From NCBI GenBank assembly GCA_012959695.1, contig DUCS01000037.1, forward strand, positions 1 to 33,455: a stretch of 33,455 bases of DNA, in the 5' to 3' direction. The DNA is from Cycloclasticus sp. Its GTDB lineage: Bacteria; Pseudomonadota; Gammaproteobacteria; Methylococcales; Cycloclasticaceae. The notes below the pieces were generated by a model that was not told the origin of the DNA, made no database searches, and was given only the letters and a program-made list of their open reading frames with translations. Of this stretch, positions 25,417-33,455 are shown piece after piece. Positions within the stretch are counted from its first letter, which is position 1. Every line of letters starts with the position of its first letter. A program made the translations under genes and the position numbers.

Positions 25417-25432
25417 GCTTAGGACGCTAAGC
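25417..25432 (-). terminator. Small hairpin after nth, doubtful terminator
   Basis: gcttag (25417-25422) and ctaagc (25427-25432) pair around four bases, 17 bases past the nth stop. There is no U run next to it on the - strand. It is too weak to call a proven terminator, but it is the only hairpin I see close behind nth. The rest of the 194-base nth-hvfA gap shows no certain operator. Confidence 0.25.
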
Positions 25433-25448
25433 ATGAACTGAGGCTGAA

Positions 25449-26084
25449 TTAGTCGATAGCCTTTTTATTGAATTCACATAGATCCTCTATAACACACGAG
25501 CCACAACGCGGTTTACGGGCAATACAGGTGTATCTACCGTGTAATATTAGTAAGTGATGCGCATCTATCATGAAAGTTTTAGGCACATGCTTAAGAAGTT
25601 TTTTTTCAACGTCTAAAACGTTCTTACCGGGTGCTATTTTGGTACGATGGCTGACTCTAAAGATATGCGTATCGACGGCCATGGTGGGATGGCCAAAGGC
25701 AGTATTAAGTACAACATTTGCTGTTTTTCGACCAACACCAGGCAGGGCTTCAAGTTCCTCACGTGTTTGCGGTACTTCGCTATTATGCAAATCCACCAAC
25801 ATCTTGCAGGTTTTAATGATGTTGGCGCCTTTGGTGTTAAATAGGCCGATGGTCTTAATGTATTCTTTAAGCCCGTCGATACCTAAATCAAAGATGTCTT
25901 GAGGTGTATTAGCGACAGGGTACAGTTTGTCAGTGGCTTTATTGACACCTTTATCCGTTGATTGCGCAGATAAGATAACGGCAATCAGTAATTCAAACGG
26001 TGAACTGTAATTGAGTTCTGTTTCAGGGTCGGGAATGGCTGTGCTGAGGCGTTGAAAAATCTCTAGCCGTTTAGCCTTATTCAT
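25449..26084 (-). CDS. nth: Endonuclease III (DNA glycosylase/AP lyase)
   Basis: 211 residues from ATG 26084, which aligns with the E. coli start (MNKAKRLEI). An earlier ATG at 26117 would add eleven residues and run into the upstream lipoprotein gene. It removes oxidised pyrimidines from DNA. Marks: FELLIAVILSAQSTDKGVN, the helix-hairpin-helix ALPGVGRKTANVVLN with the catalytic Lys, VDTHIFRVSHRT with the catalytic Asp, and a 4Fe-4S site with Cys spacing x6-x2-x5 (CIARKPRCGSCVIEDLC). It lies 7 bases behind the lipoprotein gene. Confidence 0.97.
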   Translation of the reverse strand: MNKAKRLEIFQRLSTAIPDPETELNYSSPFELLIAVILSAQSTDKGVNKATDKLYPVANTPQDIFDLGIDGLKEYIKTIGLFNTKGANIIKTCKMLVDLHNSEVPQTREELEALPGVGRKTANVVLNTAFGHPTMAVDTHIFRVSHRTKIAPGKNVLDVEKKLLKHVPKTFMIDAHHLLILHGRYTCIARKPRCGSCVIEDLCEFNKKAID

Positions 26085-26091
26085 AAGGGGA

Positions 26092-26640
26092 CTATTTGTC
26101 GATAAGCCATTCATCACCTTTTAAAATAATACTGGCTTGCTTTATTTGCGGCACATTAAGGGCGATAGTCGCTTTTAATTGGCTATTTGCAAACGGGGTG
26201 TAATGATCGTAAACCAAGGAGTAATTAACGATAGCGTGTGATTCGTCAACCAGTTCAATGGAGGTTATATCTTGTATGGATTGGCTGACGGCAATCACGC
26301 GAGTATTGCGTAAGATGTCATCGCCCCAAGGCTTGCCAATTAATAATTTTTCACCGACAGGTGTAAATTTTAAATAAACACCAGAACGGCCAGCTTTTTT
26401 GCAACTCACTACGCCAGCATCAACCCATGCTTGTTTATCATCGCAATTCCATCCACGAGAGTCTTCTCCACGTGCATTTGGATTATTGGTAACAATGCTA
26501 ATGGCATAACCTGAGGAAGTATAATTGGCCGTTACTATTTTTAACGCGAGTTTGTTATCTAAAACAGGTGCTTTATGGCAGGCGATCAGCAGGCTGCAAC
26601 TGATGAAAACAAACAGTAATTTGGCTGAATAGTTTAACAT
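26092..26640 (-). CDS. Predicted lipoprotein of unknown function
   Basis: 182 residues from ATG 26640. The frame is open further upstream to 26859, but AAGGAG 6 bases before 26640 and the signal peptide fix the start. The lipobox LLIAC puts the acylated Cys at residue 21, followed by His, so the protein should go to the periplasm-facing membrane after Lgt processing. The mature part of about 160 residues has GWNCDD, VVSCKKAG (two Cys that could pair) and a C-terminal half predicted as beta strands. I do not recognise the family. It is upstream of nth with a 7-base gap and divergent from yrfG. Confidence 0.75.
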   Translation of the reverse strand: MLNYSAKLLFVFISCSLLIACHKAPVLDNKLALKIVTANYTSSGYAISIVTNNPNARGEDSRGWNCDDKQAWVDAGVVSCKKAGRSGVYLKFTPVGEKLLIGKPWGDDILRNTRVIAVSQSIQDITSIELVDESHAIVNYSLVYDHYTPFANSQLKATIALNVPQIKQASIILKGDEWLIDK

Positions 26641-26646
26641 ATCAAG

Positions 26647-26652
26647 CTCCTT
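26647..26652 (-). promoter_or_regulatory. Ribosome-binding site fixing the lipoprotein start
   Basis: AAGGAG on the - strand (26652-26647), 6 bases before ATG 26640. This rejects the longer frame starting at 26859, which would place 73 residues before the signal peptide and overlap yrfG. Confidence 0.8.
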
Positions 26653-26699
26653 AGGCATTAAATTGAATGGGTATTGTAGACGAGTGATTAGGTTAACAG

Positions 26700-27353
26700 A
26701 TGATTGATTGGTCGGAAATAGAAACAGTGATGTTGGATATGGACGGGACCTTATTGGATTTAAGCTTCGATAATTACTTCTGGCGTTCGGTAGTACCTGA
26801 GTATTACGGGCATCAAAAAAACGTCTCGTTTGATGAGGCGGTCGCACATTTAGAGCCAATTTTTAAGGCGCAAGAAGGCTTGTTGAATTGGTATTGTTTG
26901 GATTATTGGACGCGAGAGCTGGGAATAAACATAGCCCAACTAAAAGCGGATACCCAAGCGCATATAAAAGTATTGCCTGATACGCGCGGCTTTTTAGCGC
27001 AACTTCAACAGATGTCTAAACGCTGCATTTTAGTGACGAATGCGCACGTGGATAGTTTAAGCATCAAAATGCAGAAAACGGGTTTAATTGAGTTTTTCGA
27101 CGCGATTGTGTCGTCGCATGATATGGGCTACCCGAAAGAGCAGCAAGGCTTTTGGCAGGCATTTCAAAAACTTGAGTCATTTGATAACGCCACAACCGTG
27201 ATGGTTGACGACAGCTTAAGCGTGCTAAGAGCAGCAGATGTCTTCGGGATTAAACATCTGGTAGCGATTACTCAGCCAGATAGTACCGAACCACCGCGAC
27301 TTGTGAATGAGTATACGGCGGTGGGCAGCATAGGGGAGCTATTCCCAAATTAA
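26700..27353 (+). CDS. yrfG: HAD-family GMP/IMP 5'-nucleotidase, YrfG-like
   Basis: 217 residues. HAD motif I is [20 protein letters not shown], with nucleophile Asp and acid Asp. The stretch after it ([13 protein letters not shown]) is typical of E. coli YrfG and not of other HADs. Motif II is ILVTNAH, motif III the Lys in [10 protein letters not shown], and motif [11 protein letters not shown]. The enzyme dephosphorylates GMP and IMP. It is divergent from the lipoprotein gene by about 60 bases and converges on rhlB, with stop codons overlapping by 4 bases. Confidence 0.88.
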   Translation: MIDWSEIETVMLDMDGTLLDLSFDNYFWRSVVPEYYGHQKNVSFDEAVAHLEPIFKAQEGLLNWYCLDYWTRELGINIAQLKADTQAHIKVLPDTRGFLAQLQQMSKRCILVTNAHVDSLSIKMQKTGLIEFFDAIVSSHDMGYPKEQQGFWQAFQKLESFDNATTVMVDDSLSVLRAADVFGIKHLVAITQPDSTEPPRLVNEYTAVGSIGELFPN

Positions 27354-28612
27354 CGTCTCGGTGGCCGTGGCTTATGGTGCGATTTTGACTTGCCGTGTCG
27401 GTTGTTAGGCGATGGCTTATACACTTTTTTTGTGGCTGGTTTAACCTCGGGTAACGCAGCACCATCAATACTTTTAAATGGAATTTTATGTGAAATATAC
27501 GCCTCAATATCTGGCAACGAATAAGCAAATGTTTCACAGGCAAAACTAATCGCAATGCCACTAGCGCCAGAGCGCGCTGTTCGACCGATGCGATGCACAT
27601 AGTCTTCAGCGTCTTGAGGTAAATCAAAATTAAACACGTGACTAACGGCCGGTATATGTAGGCCGCGTGCGGCGACATCGGTTGCAATAAGCAAAGCCAG
27701 CTTGCCATCTTGGAAGCTCTTAAGGATGGTTTGGCGTTTCTTTTGGGGGACATCACCCGATAAAACGGCGCTGTCAAAACCATTGCCTTCTAAGAAACGG
27801 TTTACCTTATCGGCATTGTGTTTTGTGTTGATGAAGATAATCGCACGTTCTGGTTTTTCTTCATTTAATATTTGAATCAATAACGGTATTTTTTCGTTGT
27901 CAGCGGGGTAATAAACAGACTCTACGACTTGCTTAGCGGTTACCTGCTCAGGTTCAATGCGCACCATTTCAGGGTCGTTCATGTGTTCATACGCCAGTTC
28001 AGTCACCTTGAACGATAACGTCGCTGAAAAGAGTAAATTCAAGCGTTTTTCAGGCTCAGGCAATCGACGCAATAAATAACGAATGTCATTGATGAACCCA
28101 AGATCAAACATACGGTCAGCTTCATCTAACACGAGGACTTCGGCGGTTCTTAAATTAAATACTTTTTGTTTAAAAAAATCGATGGTACGGCCGGGCGTGC
28201 CGATTAAAATATCAACACCGTTTTCGATGGTTGTGCGTTGTTTTTCATAGTCTGTACCGCCGTAGGCTAGGCCGACGCGAACGTTCGTATGTTTGCCAAT
28301 AATATTAGCGTCATTGGCAATTTGTATGGCCAACTCTCGTGTTGGCGCAAGGATTAATGCTCTAACGCCTGTTTTATTATCAGCCGCCTTGTGACTCAAT
28401 AAGGAGTGATACGTCGCCAATAGAAAGGCAATCGTTTTACCCGTACCGGTTTGAGCTTGGCCGGCAACGTCTTTTCCCGTTAGGCTGACCGGTAATGTTT
28501 GTTCTTGAATCGGGGTGCATTTAGTAAAGCCAGCATCATTAAGGCCATCAATTAACGGCTTCGCTAATCCGAGGGAAGAAAATGTGGTGTCAGTTAAGTG
28601 TGTTTCGGACAT
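27350..28612 (-). CDS. rhlB: DEAD-box RNA helicase RhlB
   Basis: 420 residues, the length of E. coli RhlB. The start [16 protein letters not shown] also matches it. All helicase motifs are present: [10 protein letters not shown] (Q motif), [45 protein letters not shown] and [10 protein letters not shown]. The basic C-terminal tail ([19 protein letters not shown]) suits RNA or RNase E binding. In enteric bacteria RhlB is the helicase of the degradosome. It is divergent from trxA-rho, the arrangement known in E. coli, which supports RhlB over RhlE or SrmB. Confidence 0.93.
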   Translation of the reverse strand: MSETHLTDTTFSSLGLAKPLIDGLNDAGFTKCTPIQEQTLPVSLTGKDVAGQAQTGTGKTIAFLLATYHSLLSHKAADNKTGVRALILAPTRELAIQIANDANIIGKHTNVRVGLAYGGTDYEKQRTTIENGVDILIGTPGRTIDFFKQKVFNLRTAEVLVLDEADRMFDLGFINDIRYLLRRLPEPEKRLNLLFSATLSFKVTELAYEHMNDPEMVRIEPEQVTAKQVVESVYYPADNEKIPLLIQILNEEKPERAIIFINTKHNADKVNRFLEGNGFDSAVLSGDVPQKKRQTILKSFQDGKLALLIATDVAARGLHIPAVSHVFNFDLPQDAEDYVHRIGRTARSGASGIAISFACETFAYSLPDIEAYISHKIPFKSIDGAALPEVKPATKKVYKPSPNNRHGKSKSHHKPRPPRR

Positions 28613-28754
28613 GTGTTGGACTTGTTTAAAAGTAAGTAGAAAGAATGAACAGGATGTTAGTGAGTGCTTAAATTTTCATGATAAGCTATGCAGCAGATAT
28701 CCTACTCTATTATGAAGTAGCGATGCACAGTATTAACCGAACGGAGATAAGATA

Positions 28755-29081
28755 GTGAGTGAAAACATAGTTCATACCAGCGATGATACTTTTGAACAGG
28801 ACGTATTAGCGTCAGATCAGCCAGTGTTGGTGGATTTTTGGGCGGAGTGGTGTGGCCCATGCAAAATGGTAGCGCCAATTCTCGATGAAATAGCAGATGA
28901 ATACCTAGGAAAAGTTAAGATTGTTAAATTGGATATTGATTCAAATCCAGCCATGCCGAGACGATTTGGTGTGCGTGGAATTCCAACCTTAATGGTGTAC
29001 AAAGGTGGTGAAGTAGAAGCCACTAAAGTAGGTGCGGTGACTAAGTCACAATTAGCAGCATTTATAGACAGCAATATCTAA
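28755..29081 (+). CDS. trxA: Thioredoxin 1
   Basis: 108 residues from GTG 28755, with GGAG about 10 bases before it. It is the general cytoplasmic disulfide reductant. The active site is [10 protein letters not shown] with C-G-P-C, and the cis-proline lies in [19 protein letters not shown]-like DSNI closes the last helix. Length and order (rhlB, trxA, rho) are as in E. coli. It is followed by its own terminator. Confidence 0.97.
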   Translation: MSENIVHTSDDTFEQDVLASDQPVLVDFWAEWCGPCKMVAPILDEIADEYLGKVKIVKLDIDSNPAMPRRFGVRGIPTLMVYKGGEVEATKVGAVTKSQLAAFIDSNI

Positions 29082-29091
29082 AAAAACATAG

Positions 29092-29127
29092 CGCCTTCGT
29101 CTTTAAATGTAGACGAAGGCGATTTTT
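29092..29127 (+). terminator. Intrinsic terminator after trxA
   Basis: cgccttcgtct (29092-29102) pairs with agacgaaggcg (29111-29121) around 8 bases, followed by A and five T. It lies 10 bases after the trxA stop, so rho is mainly expressed from its own promoter downstream. Confidence 0.9.
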
Positions 29128-29258
29128 AGTGTTAAATTTACATTCGTAAGAAATTCCTAAGCACGCGACTTGCCGTGCGAACAATCAAAACATCCAATTA
29201 AATTACCTGTGCTGGTTTAGCACATAATCCATTTTCTATATAACAATACAAAATTTAC
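29128..29258 (+). promoter_or_regulatory. Leader region of rho with two small hairpins
   Basis: 131 bases between the trxA terminator and the rho ATG. Two stems can be read: gcacg/cgtgc (29161-29165 with 29174-29178) and tgtgct/agcaca (29208-29213 with 29219-29224). rho is known to control itself through its leader in E. coli; these hairpins could take part, which is inference. No strong Shine-Dalgarno is seen before the ATG. Confidence 0.35.
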
Positions 29259-30515
29259 ATGAATCTAACTGAACTGAAGCGTAGACCTGCGGCTGATATT
29301 CTTAAGCTGGCGGAAGAGCTGGGTGTGGATAACACCGGCCGATCTAGAAAGCAAACTACTGTTTTCCATATCCTAAAAAAACTTGCAAAAAAAGGTGAGG
29401 AACTTAATGGTGACGGTGTTTTGGAAGTGCTATCTGATGGCTTTGGTTTTTTAAGGGCGGCAGACGGTTCTTTTTTAGCTGGCCCAGATGATATTTACGT
29501 TTCACCTAGTCAAATCCGTCGCTTTGGTTTAAGAACAGGCGATACGATCTCTGGAAAAATTCGTCCACCAAAAGACAGCGAACGTTATTTTGCTTTATTG
29601 AAAGTTGAGCTGCTTAACTACGAAAAGCCTGAGCACGCAAAACATAAAATTGCGTTTAAAGATTTAACACCGTTATTTCCTAATGAGCGTTTATTCCTTG
29701 AATTAGGTAACGGTACGACTGAGGATTTAACATCACGGGTGATTGATTTAGTATCCCCAATTGGTAAAGGGCAACGTGGTTTGATTGTGTCTCCGCCAAA
29801 GGCTGGTAAAACGATGATTCTTCAGAATTTAGCGGCCTCAATTGCACAGAATAATCCTGAAAGCCATCTGATTGTTTTGTTGATTGATGAACGTCCTGAA
29901 GAGGTGACAGAAATGTCACGTACAGTTAAAGGTGAAGTAATTTCCAGCACCTTTGATGAGCCAGCTTCTCGCCACGTGCAAGTGGCTGAAATGGTCATTG
30001 AAAAAGCCAAACGCATGGTCGAGCATAAAATGGACGTGATTATTTTGTTGGACTCTATTACTCGTTTGGGCCGTGCATATAATACCGTTGCGCCATCATC
30101 GGGGAAAATATTATCGGGTGGTGTGGACGCAAATGCATTAGAGCGTCCAAAGCGTTTCTTCGGTGCGGCTAGAAACATTGAAGAAGGTGGCAGTTTAACG
30201 ATTATTGCGACAGCCTTGGTTGAAACGGGTTCGCGTATGGATGATGTGATTTACGAAGAGTTTAAAGGCACCGGTAATATGGAGCTTCACCTTGAACGTA
30301 AAATCGCAGAGAAACGTATTTACCCTGCGATTAATGTGAACCGTTCTGGTACGCGCCGTGAAGAATACATTGTGGATGCAGACATCCTTCAGAAAACGTG
30401 GATCTTAAGAAAAATTCTTAACCCGATGGACGAAATGGGCGCGATTGAATTCTTATTAGAACGCTTTAAGAAAACTAAAACGAATAGCGAGTTCTTTGAT
30501 TCGATGAAACGCTAA
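29259..30515 (+). CDS. rho: Transcription termination factor Rho
   Basis: 418 residues, matching the E. coli length. It is a hexameric RNA-dependent ATPase that releases RNA polymerase. The N-terminal helical part ([20 protein letters not shown]) is followed by the primary RNA site ([32 protein letters not shown]). The ATPase core has Walker [12 protein letters not shown], Walker [17 protein letters not shown], the Q loop [20 protein letters not shown], the R loop [13 protein letters not shown], and the C-terminal [17 protein letters not shown]. There are no insertions. Confidence 0.98.
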   Translation: MNLTELKRRPAADILKLAEELGVDNTGRSRKQTTVFHILKKLAKKGEELNGDGVLEVLSDGFGFLRAADGSFLAGPDDIYVSPSQIRRFGLRTGDTISGKIRPPKDSERYFALLKVELLNYEKPEHAKHKIAFKDLTPLFPNERLFLELGNGTTEDLTSRVIDLVSPIGKGQRGLIVSPPKAGKTMILQNLAASIAQNNPESHLIVLLIDERPEEVTEMSRTVKGEVISSTFDEPASRHVQVAEMVIEKAKRMVEHKMDVIILLDSITRLGRAYNTVAPSSGKILSGGVDANALERPKRFFGAARNIEEGGSLTIIATALVETGSRMDDVIYEEFKGTGNMELHLERKIAEKRIYPAINVNRSGTRREEYIVDADILQKTWILRKILNPMDEMGAIEFLLERFKKTKTNSEFFDSMKR

Positions 30516-30533
30516 GTACACCGCTTTAAAAAC

Positions 30534-30566
30534 AAAAAAAAGAGCTTCAATTGAAGCTCTTTTTTT
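30534..30566. terminator. Bidirectional terminator shared by rho and purD
   Basis: A perfect 20-base palindrome (30541-30560, arms agagcttc and gaagctct) is flanked by seven A (30534-30540) and six T (30561-30566). It has a U run in both directions. It lies 18 bases after rho and 17 bases after the purD stop on the other strand. Confidence 0.92.
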
Positions 30567-30583
30567 GTGGTGTCGGCAGAGGT

Positions 30584-31870
30584 TTATTTGCTTTGTTCGC
30601 GGCTAATGGCGCGATGGCCAATGTCTGTGCGGAAATAAACCTTATCCCATTCAATGGAGCCAACCGCTTCGTATGCTTTTATTTGTGCATCTTCAACGCT
30701 GTAGCCAAGGGCGCAAGCACACAATACACGGCCGCCGTTGGTAACAATTTGGCCATCTTGCATTTTCGTGCCGGCATGGAATGTTTTACTGTCAGCCGTT
30801 TCATTAGGGATGCCGTTAATAGCATCACCTTTGTTGTAGTCAAACGGGTAACCGCCAGACGCTAACACAACACCGACGGATGTGCGTGGATCCCATTCAG
30901 CTGAAATACTGTCGAGGGTGTTATCGAGTGCAGCATTACATAAGTCGGTTAAATCACTGTTTAAACGCATCATGATTGGCTGGGTTTCGGGGTCACCAAA
31001 CCGGCAGTTGTATTCAAGCACTTTAGGCGTACCTTCGGCATCAATCATCACGCCAGCGTACAAAAAGCCGGTGTACGGAATGCCATCTTTAATCATACCG
31101 TCTAGGGTTGGCTGAATGATGGTGTCCATGATGGTTTGGTGCATCTGCGGCGTCACAACCGGCGCTGGCGAGTACGCGCCCATGCCACCAGTGTTAGGGC
31201 CTGTGTCGCCGTTATCACGTGCTTTATGGTCTTGTGATGAGGCCATAGGTAAACCTTGGTGGCCGTTAGCAATGACAATAAAACTGGCTTCTTCACCAAC
31301 AAGAAATTCTTCAACAACCACGCGATGGCCAGCTTCACCAAATGCATTGCCCGCCAACATATCGGTCACCGCCTCAATAGCTTGCTGCTCTGTTTCAGCT
31401 AGAATAACGCCTTTGCCCGCGGCTAAGCCATCGGCTTTCACAACAATCGGCGCGCCCATTGAGCGGATGTAGTCGCAAGCAGGTTTAACCTCGGTAAAAC
31501 TTTGGTATGCAGCGGTTGGTATGTTGTGACGTGCTAAAAAGTCTTTGCAATATGTTTTAGAACCCTCAAGTTGAGCGGCCAATTGAGTGGGGCCAAAGCA
31601 GCGTAATCCATTGGCGGAAAATTGATCAACGATGCCTGCAACCAACGGTGCTTCAGGACCTATGATCGTGAGTTCAATGGATTCTTTTTTGGCAAAAGCC
31701 AATAAGCCATCGATGTCTTCAGCGTTAATGTCGATATTTTTGATGCCGGGTTCTTGTGCAGTGCCTGCATTGCCGGGTGCAACGTAAACAATATTTACTT
31801 TATCAGACTGTTTAGCTTTCCATGCAAGCGCGTGTTCACGTCCACCACCACCTACGATTAATACGTTCAT
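30584..31870 (-). CDS. purD: Phosphoribosylamine-glycine ligase PurD
   Basis: 428 residues, normal length. It makes GAR from phosphoribosylamine, glycine and ATP in purine synthesis. ATP-grasp order: MNVLIVGGGGREHALAWK (N-terminal Rossmann part), YVAPGNAGTAQ, IIGPEAPLVAGIVD, PIVVKADGLAAGKGVILAET (nucleotide lysines), SSQDHKARDNGDTGPNTGGM, and LEYNCRFGDPETQPIMMRL with metal-binding residues. It starts 15 bases after purH, and AAGGA lies 8 bases before its ATG. The purH-purD order is as in E. coli. Confidence 0.97.
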   Translation of the reverse strand: MNVLIVGGGGREHALAWKAKQSDKVNIVYVAPGNAGTAQEPGIKNIDINAEDIDGLLAFAKKESIELTIIGPEAPLVAGIVDQFSANGLRCFGPTQLAAQLEGSKTYCKDFLARHNIPTAAYQSFTEVKPACDYIRSMGAPIVVKADGLAAGKGVILAETEQQAIEAVTDMLAGNAFGEAGHRVVVEEFLVGEEASFIVIANGHQGLPMASSQDHKARDNGDTGPNTGGMGAYSPAPVVTPQMHQTIMDTIIQPTLDGMIKDGIPYTGFLYAGVMIDAEGTPKVLEYNCRFGDPETQPIMMRLNSDLTDLCNAALDNTLDSISAEWDPRTSVGVVLASGGYPFDYNKGDAINGIPNETADSKTFHAGTKMQDGQIVTNGGRVLCACALGYSVEDAQIKAYEAVGSIEWDKVYFRTDIGHRAISREQSK

Positions 31871-31885
31871 TGATTGTCCTTTGTA

Positions 31886-33448
31886 TTAGTGTCTAAAGTG
31901 GCGCATGCCGGTGAAGACCATGGCGATACCGTGCTCATCAGCCGCTTGAATCACTTCGTCGTCACGCATGGAACCACCTGGTTGAATCACTGCGACAATG
32001 CCCGCTTCGGCGGCGTTATCAAGCCCATCTCTGAATGGGAAGAATGCATCCGATGCCATCACAGAACCTGCTACATCAAGGCCTGCATGCTCGGCTTTAA
32101 TGCCAGCGATACGAGCGGAGTTGATGCGGCTCATTTGTCCAGCGCCAACACCAATGGTCATGTTGTTTTTACCGTAAATAATAGCATTAGATTTTACGAA
32201 TTTAGCGACATTCCAAGCAAATAACAAATCGCGCATTTCTTGTTCTGTCGGCTGGCGTTTAGTGACCACGGTTAAATGGGCATACAGCTCGTTGTCAACG
32301 CTTTGGACCAATAGGCCGCCATTAACGCGTTTAAAGTCTTGGCGAGTGGCATTGTTTGTTTCCCAATGTCCACTGTCGAGCAAGCGAAGGTTTTTCTTGC
32401 TGGCAATGACAGCAAGCGCATCGTCATTGATGCCCGGTGCGATAATCACTTCTACAAACTGGCGTTCAGTGATGGCTTTAGCAGTGTCAATATCCAGTGG
32501 GCGATTAAACGCAATGATGCCACCAAAGGCTGACTCTGGGTCAGTTTGGTAAGCGCGGTTATAGGCTTCAAGGATGTTACCCCCTAATGCTACGCCGCAT
32601 GGATTTGCGTGTTTAACAATTACGCAGGCTGCGTCGTCGCTAAATTGTTTAACGCACTCAAGCGCCGCATCGGTATCGGCGATGTTATTGTAAGAAAGCT
32701 CTTTGCCCTGTAATTGCGTGGCAGTGGAAATGCAGCCCGCGCTTGCGTTTTCTTCGGTAAAGAAAGCGGCGTTTTGATGCGGGTTTTCACCGTAACGCAT
32801 GACTTGTTTTTGTTTAAATTGTAAGTTGATGGTGCGAGAAAATTCAGCTTTGTCACCGTTTTCTTGAATGCTGCCTAGGTAGTTAGCAATGGCGCCATCG
32901 TATTGCGCGGTGTGTTCAAACGTTTTAACCGCAAAATTAAAGCGGCTAACGTCGTCCATGCCGCCGCTTGCTTTAATGCTGTCGATGGTTTTTTGATAAT
33001 CACTCGGGTCAACAATGATGGTGACGTCTTTGTGGTTTTTTGCCGCGGCGCGAATCATCGTTGGGCCGCCAATATCAATGTTTTCAATGGCTGTTGCCAA
33101 GTCGCAATCAGGATTAGCAATCGTTTGTTGGAAAGGGTAAAGGTTAACCACAACAAGGTCGATAGGTTTGATGTCGTTGTCTTGCATCACGGCTTGGTCA
33201 ATATCACGACGGCCTAAAATGCCACCATGAACCTTAGGGTGTAACGTTTTAACACGGCCGTCCATCATTTCAGGAAAGCCAGTGTAGTCACTGATTTCTA
33301 CAACCGGGATATTGTTTTGTTGTAACAGCTTAGCGGTGCCGCCAGTTGAAATGATCTCAACGTTTAGGTCGCTTAGTTGCTGACAAAATTCAATGATGCC
33401 AGTTTTATCAGAAACGCTAATGAGTGCGCGAGAGATTGTGTTGCTCAT
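31886..33448 (-). CDS. purH: Bifunctional AICAR transformylase/IMP cyclohydrolase PurH
   Basis: 520 residues, full length, with its start 7 bases inside the right edge. The N-terminal MGS-like cyclohydrolase domain shows [50 protein letters not shown] and NLYPFQQTI. The C-terminal transformylase domain has LRYGENPHQ-like [30 protein letters not shown] (catalytic Lys-His), [14 protein letters not shown], and [20 protein letters not shown] with [11 protein letters not shown]-like [17 protein letters not shown]. It carries out the last two steps to IMP. Its promoter and any PurR operator lie outside the window. Confidence 0.97.
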   Translation of the reverse strand: MSNTISRALISVSDKTGIIEFCQQLSDLNVEIISTGGTAKLLQQNNIPVVEISDYTGFPEMMDGRVKTLHPKVHGGILGRRDIDQAVMQDNDIKPIDLVVVNLYPFQQTIANPDCDLATAIENIDIGGPTMIRAAAKNHKDVTIIVDPSDYQKTIDSIKASGGMDDVSRFNFAVKTFEHTAQYDGAIANYLGSIQENGDKAEFSRTINLQFKQKQVMRYGENPHQNAAFFTEENASAGCISTATQLQGKELSYNNIADTDAALECVKQFSDDAACVIVKHANPCGVALGGNILEAYNRAYQTDPESAFGGIIAFNRPLDIDTAKAITERQFVEVIIAPGINDDALAVIASKKNLRLLDSGHWETNNATRQDFKRVNGGLLVQSVDNELYAHLTVVTKRQPTEQEMRDLLFAWNVAKFVKSNAIIYGKNNMTIGVGAGQMSRINSARIAGIKAEHAGLDVAGSVMASDAFFPFRDGLDNAAEAGIVAVIQPGGSMRDDEVIQAADEHGIAMVFTGMRHFRH

Positions 33449-33455
33449 GCTGTGG

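Noticed and set aside
25255-25448. ECF-sigma-type promoter upstream of hvfA, as in some bufferin operons
   Set aside because: Several loose matches (GTTAACC, TGTAAG, CGTC) occur but never with the right spacing, and no sigma-factor gene is adjacent.
26641-26859. Longer lipoprotein-gene frame starting at 26859
   Set aside because: It would put 73 basic residues before a lipobox signal peptide and overlap yrfG. AAGGAG before 26640 gives a better start.

Overview
The window reads as a continuous piece of a gammaproteobacterial chromosome with moderate GC content (roughly 45% by eye). Housekeeping neighbourhoods of that class are recognisable: rhlB facing away from trxA-rho, lgt-thyA-folA against apaG-apaH, purH-purD, mpl, moaDE, metH and hemL. 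The lineage is inferred only from gene style. A marine Thiotrichales/Piscirickettsiaceae-like bacterium with a membrane pyrophosphatase would fit, but the sequence does not prove it. Nearly all of the DNA is coding. I see no tRNA, rRNA, CRISPR array or transposase.

Layout. 1-1686: the 3' end of an outer-membrane FadL-like barrel facing thiD-thiE (thiamine). 1785-5916: metH, a small glutaredoxin-like protein and an unlisted 54-residue membrane microprotein. 5949-8164: a leftward run moaC-HIT-purU-GFA. 8229-8916: moaD-moaE. 8935-11673: two pyrophosphatases back to back, soluble ppa and membrane-bound hppA. 11786-13868: lgt-thyA-folA. 13865-15091: apaG-apaH. 15155-17107: mpl and a LON-domain protein. 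17177-20131: a periplasmic tandem rhodanese and a membrane GGDEF-EAL protein. Both are broken by single-base losses in A runs, three in about 1.2 kb. 20117-22449: hemL, a group II truncated haemoglobin and a DedA protein, all leftward.

22572-25254 is the accessory part. An intact cydX (52 codons) sits behind a 51-codon tail of cydB, and the rest of cydB and all of cydA are gone. Beyond a 360-base AT-rich gene-free stretch lies a complete hvfABC/bufferin-type operon. It encodes a secreted precursor with ten Cys in E-G/A-K-C repeats, a DUF692 multinuclear iron oxidase and its DUF2063 partner. This is a RiPP pathway of the copper-linked oxazolone/thioamide class and is the most distinctive system here.

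25449-33448: nth, a lipoprotein, a GMP/IMP nucleotidase (yrfG), rhlB, trxA, rho, and the leftward purine operon purH-purD that runs off the right edge.

Transcription architecture. Strong hairpin-plus-U-run terminators follow hppA, trxA and rho (the last shared with purD). The ppa terminator lies inside the 3' end of moaE. Several convergent gene pairs share interlocking stop codons.
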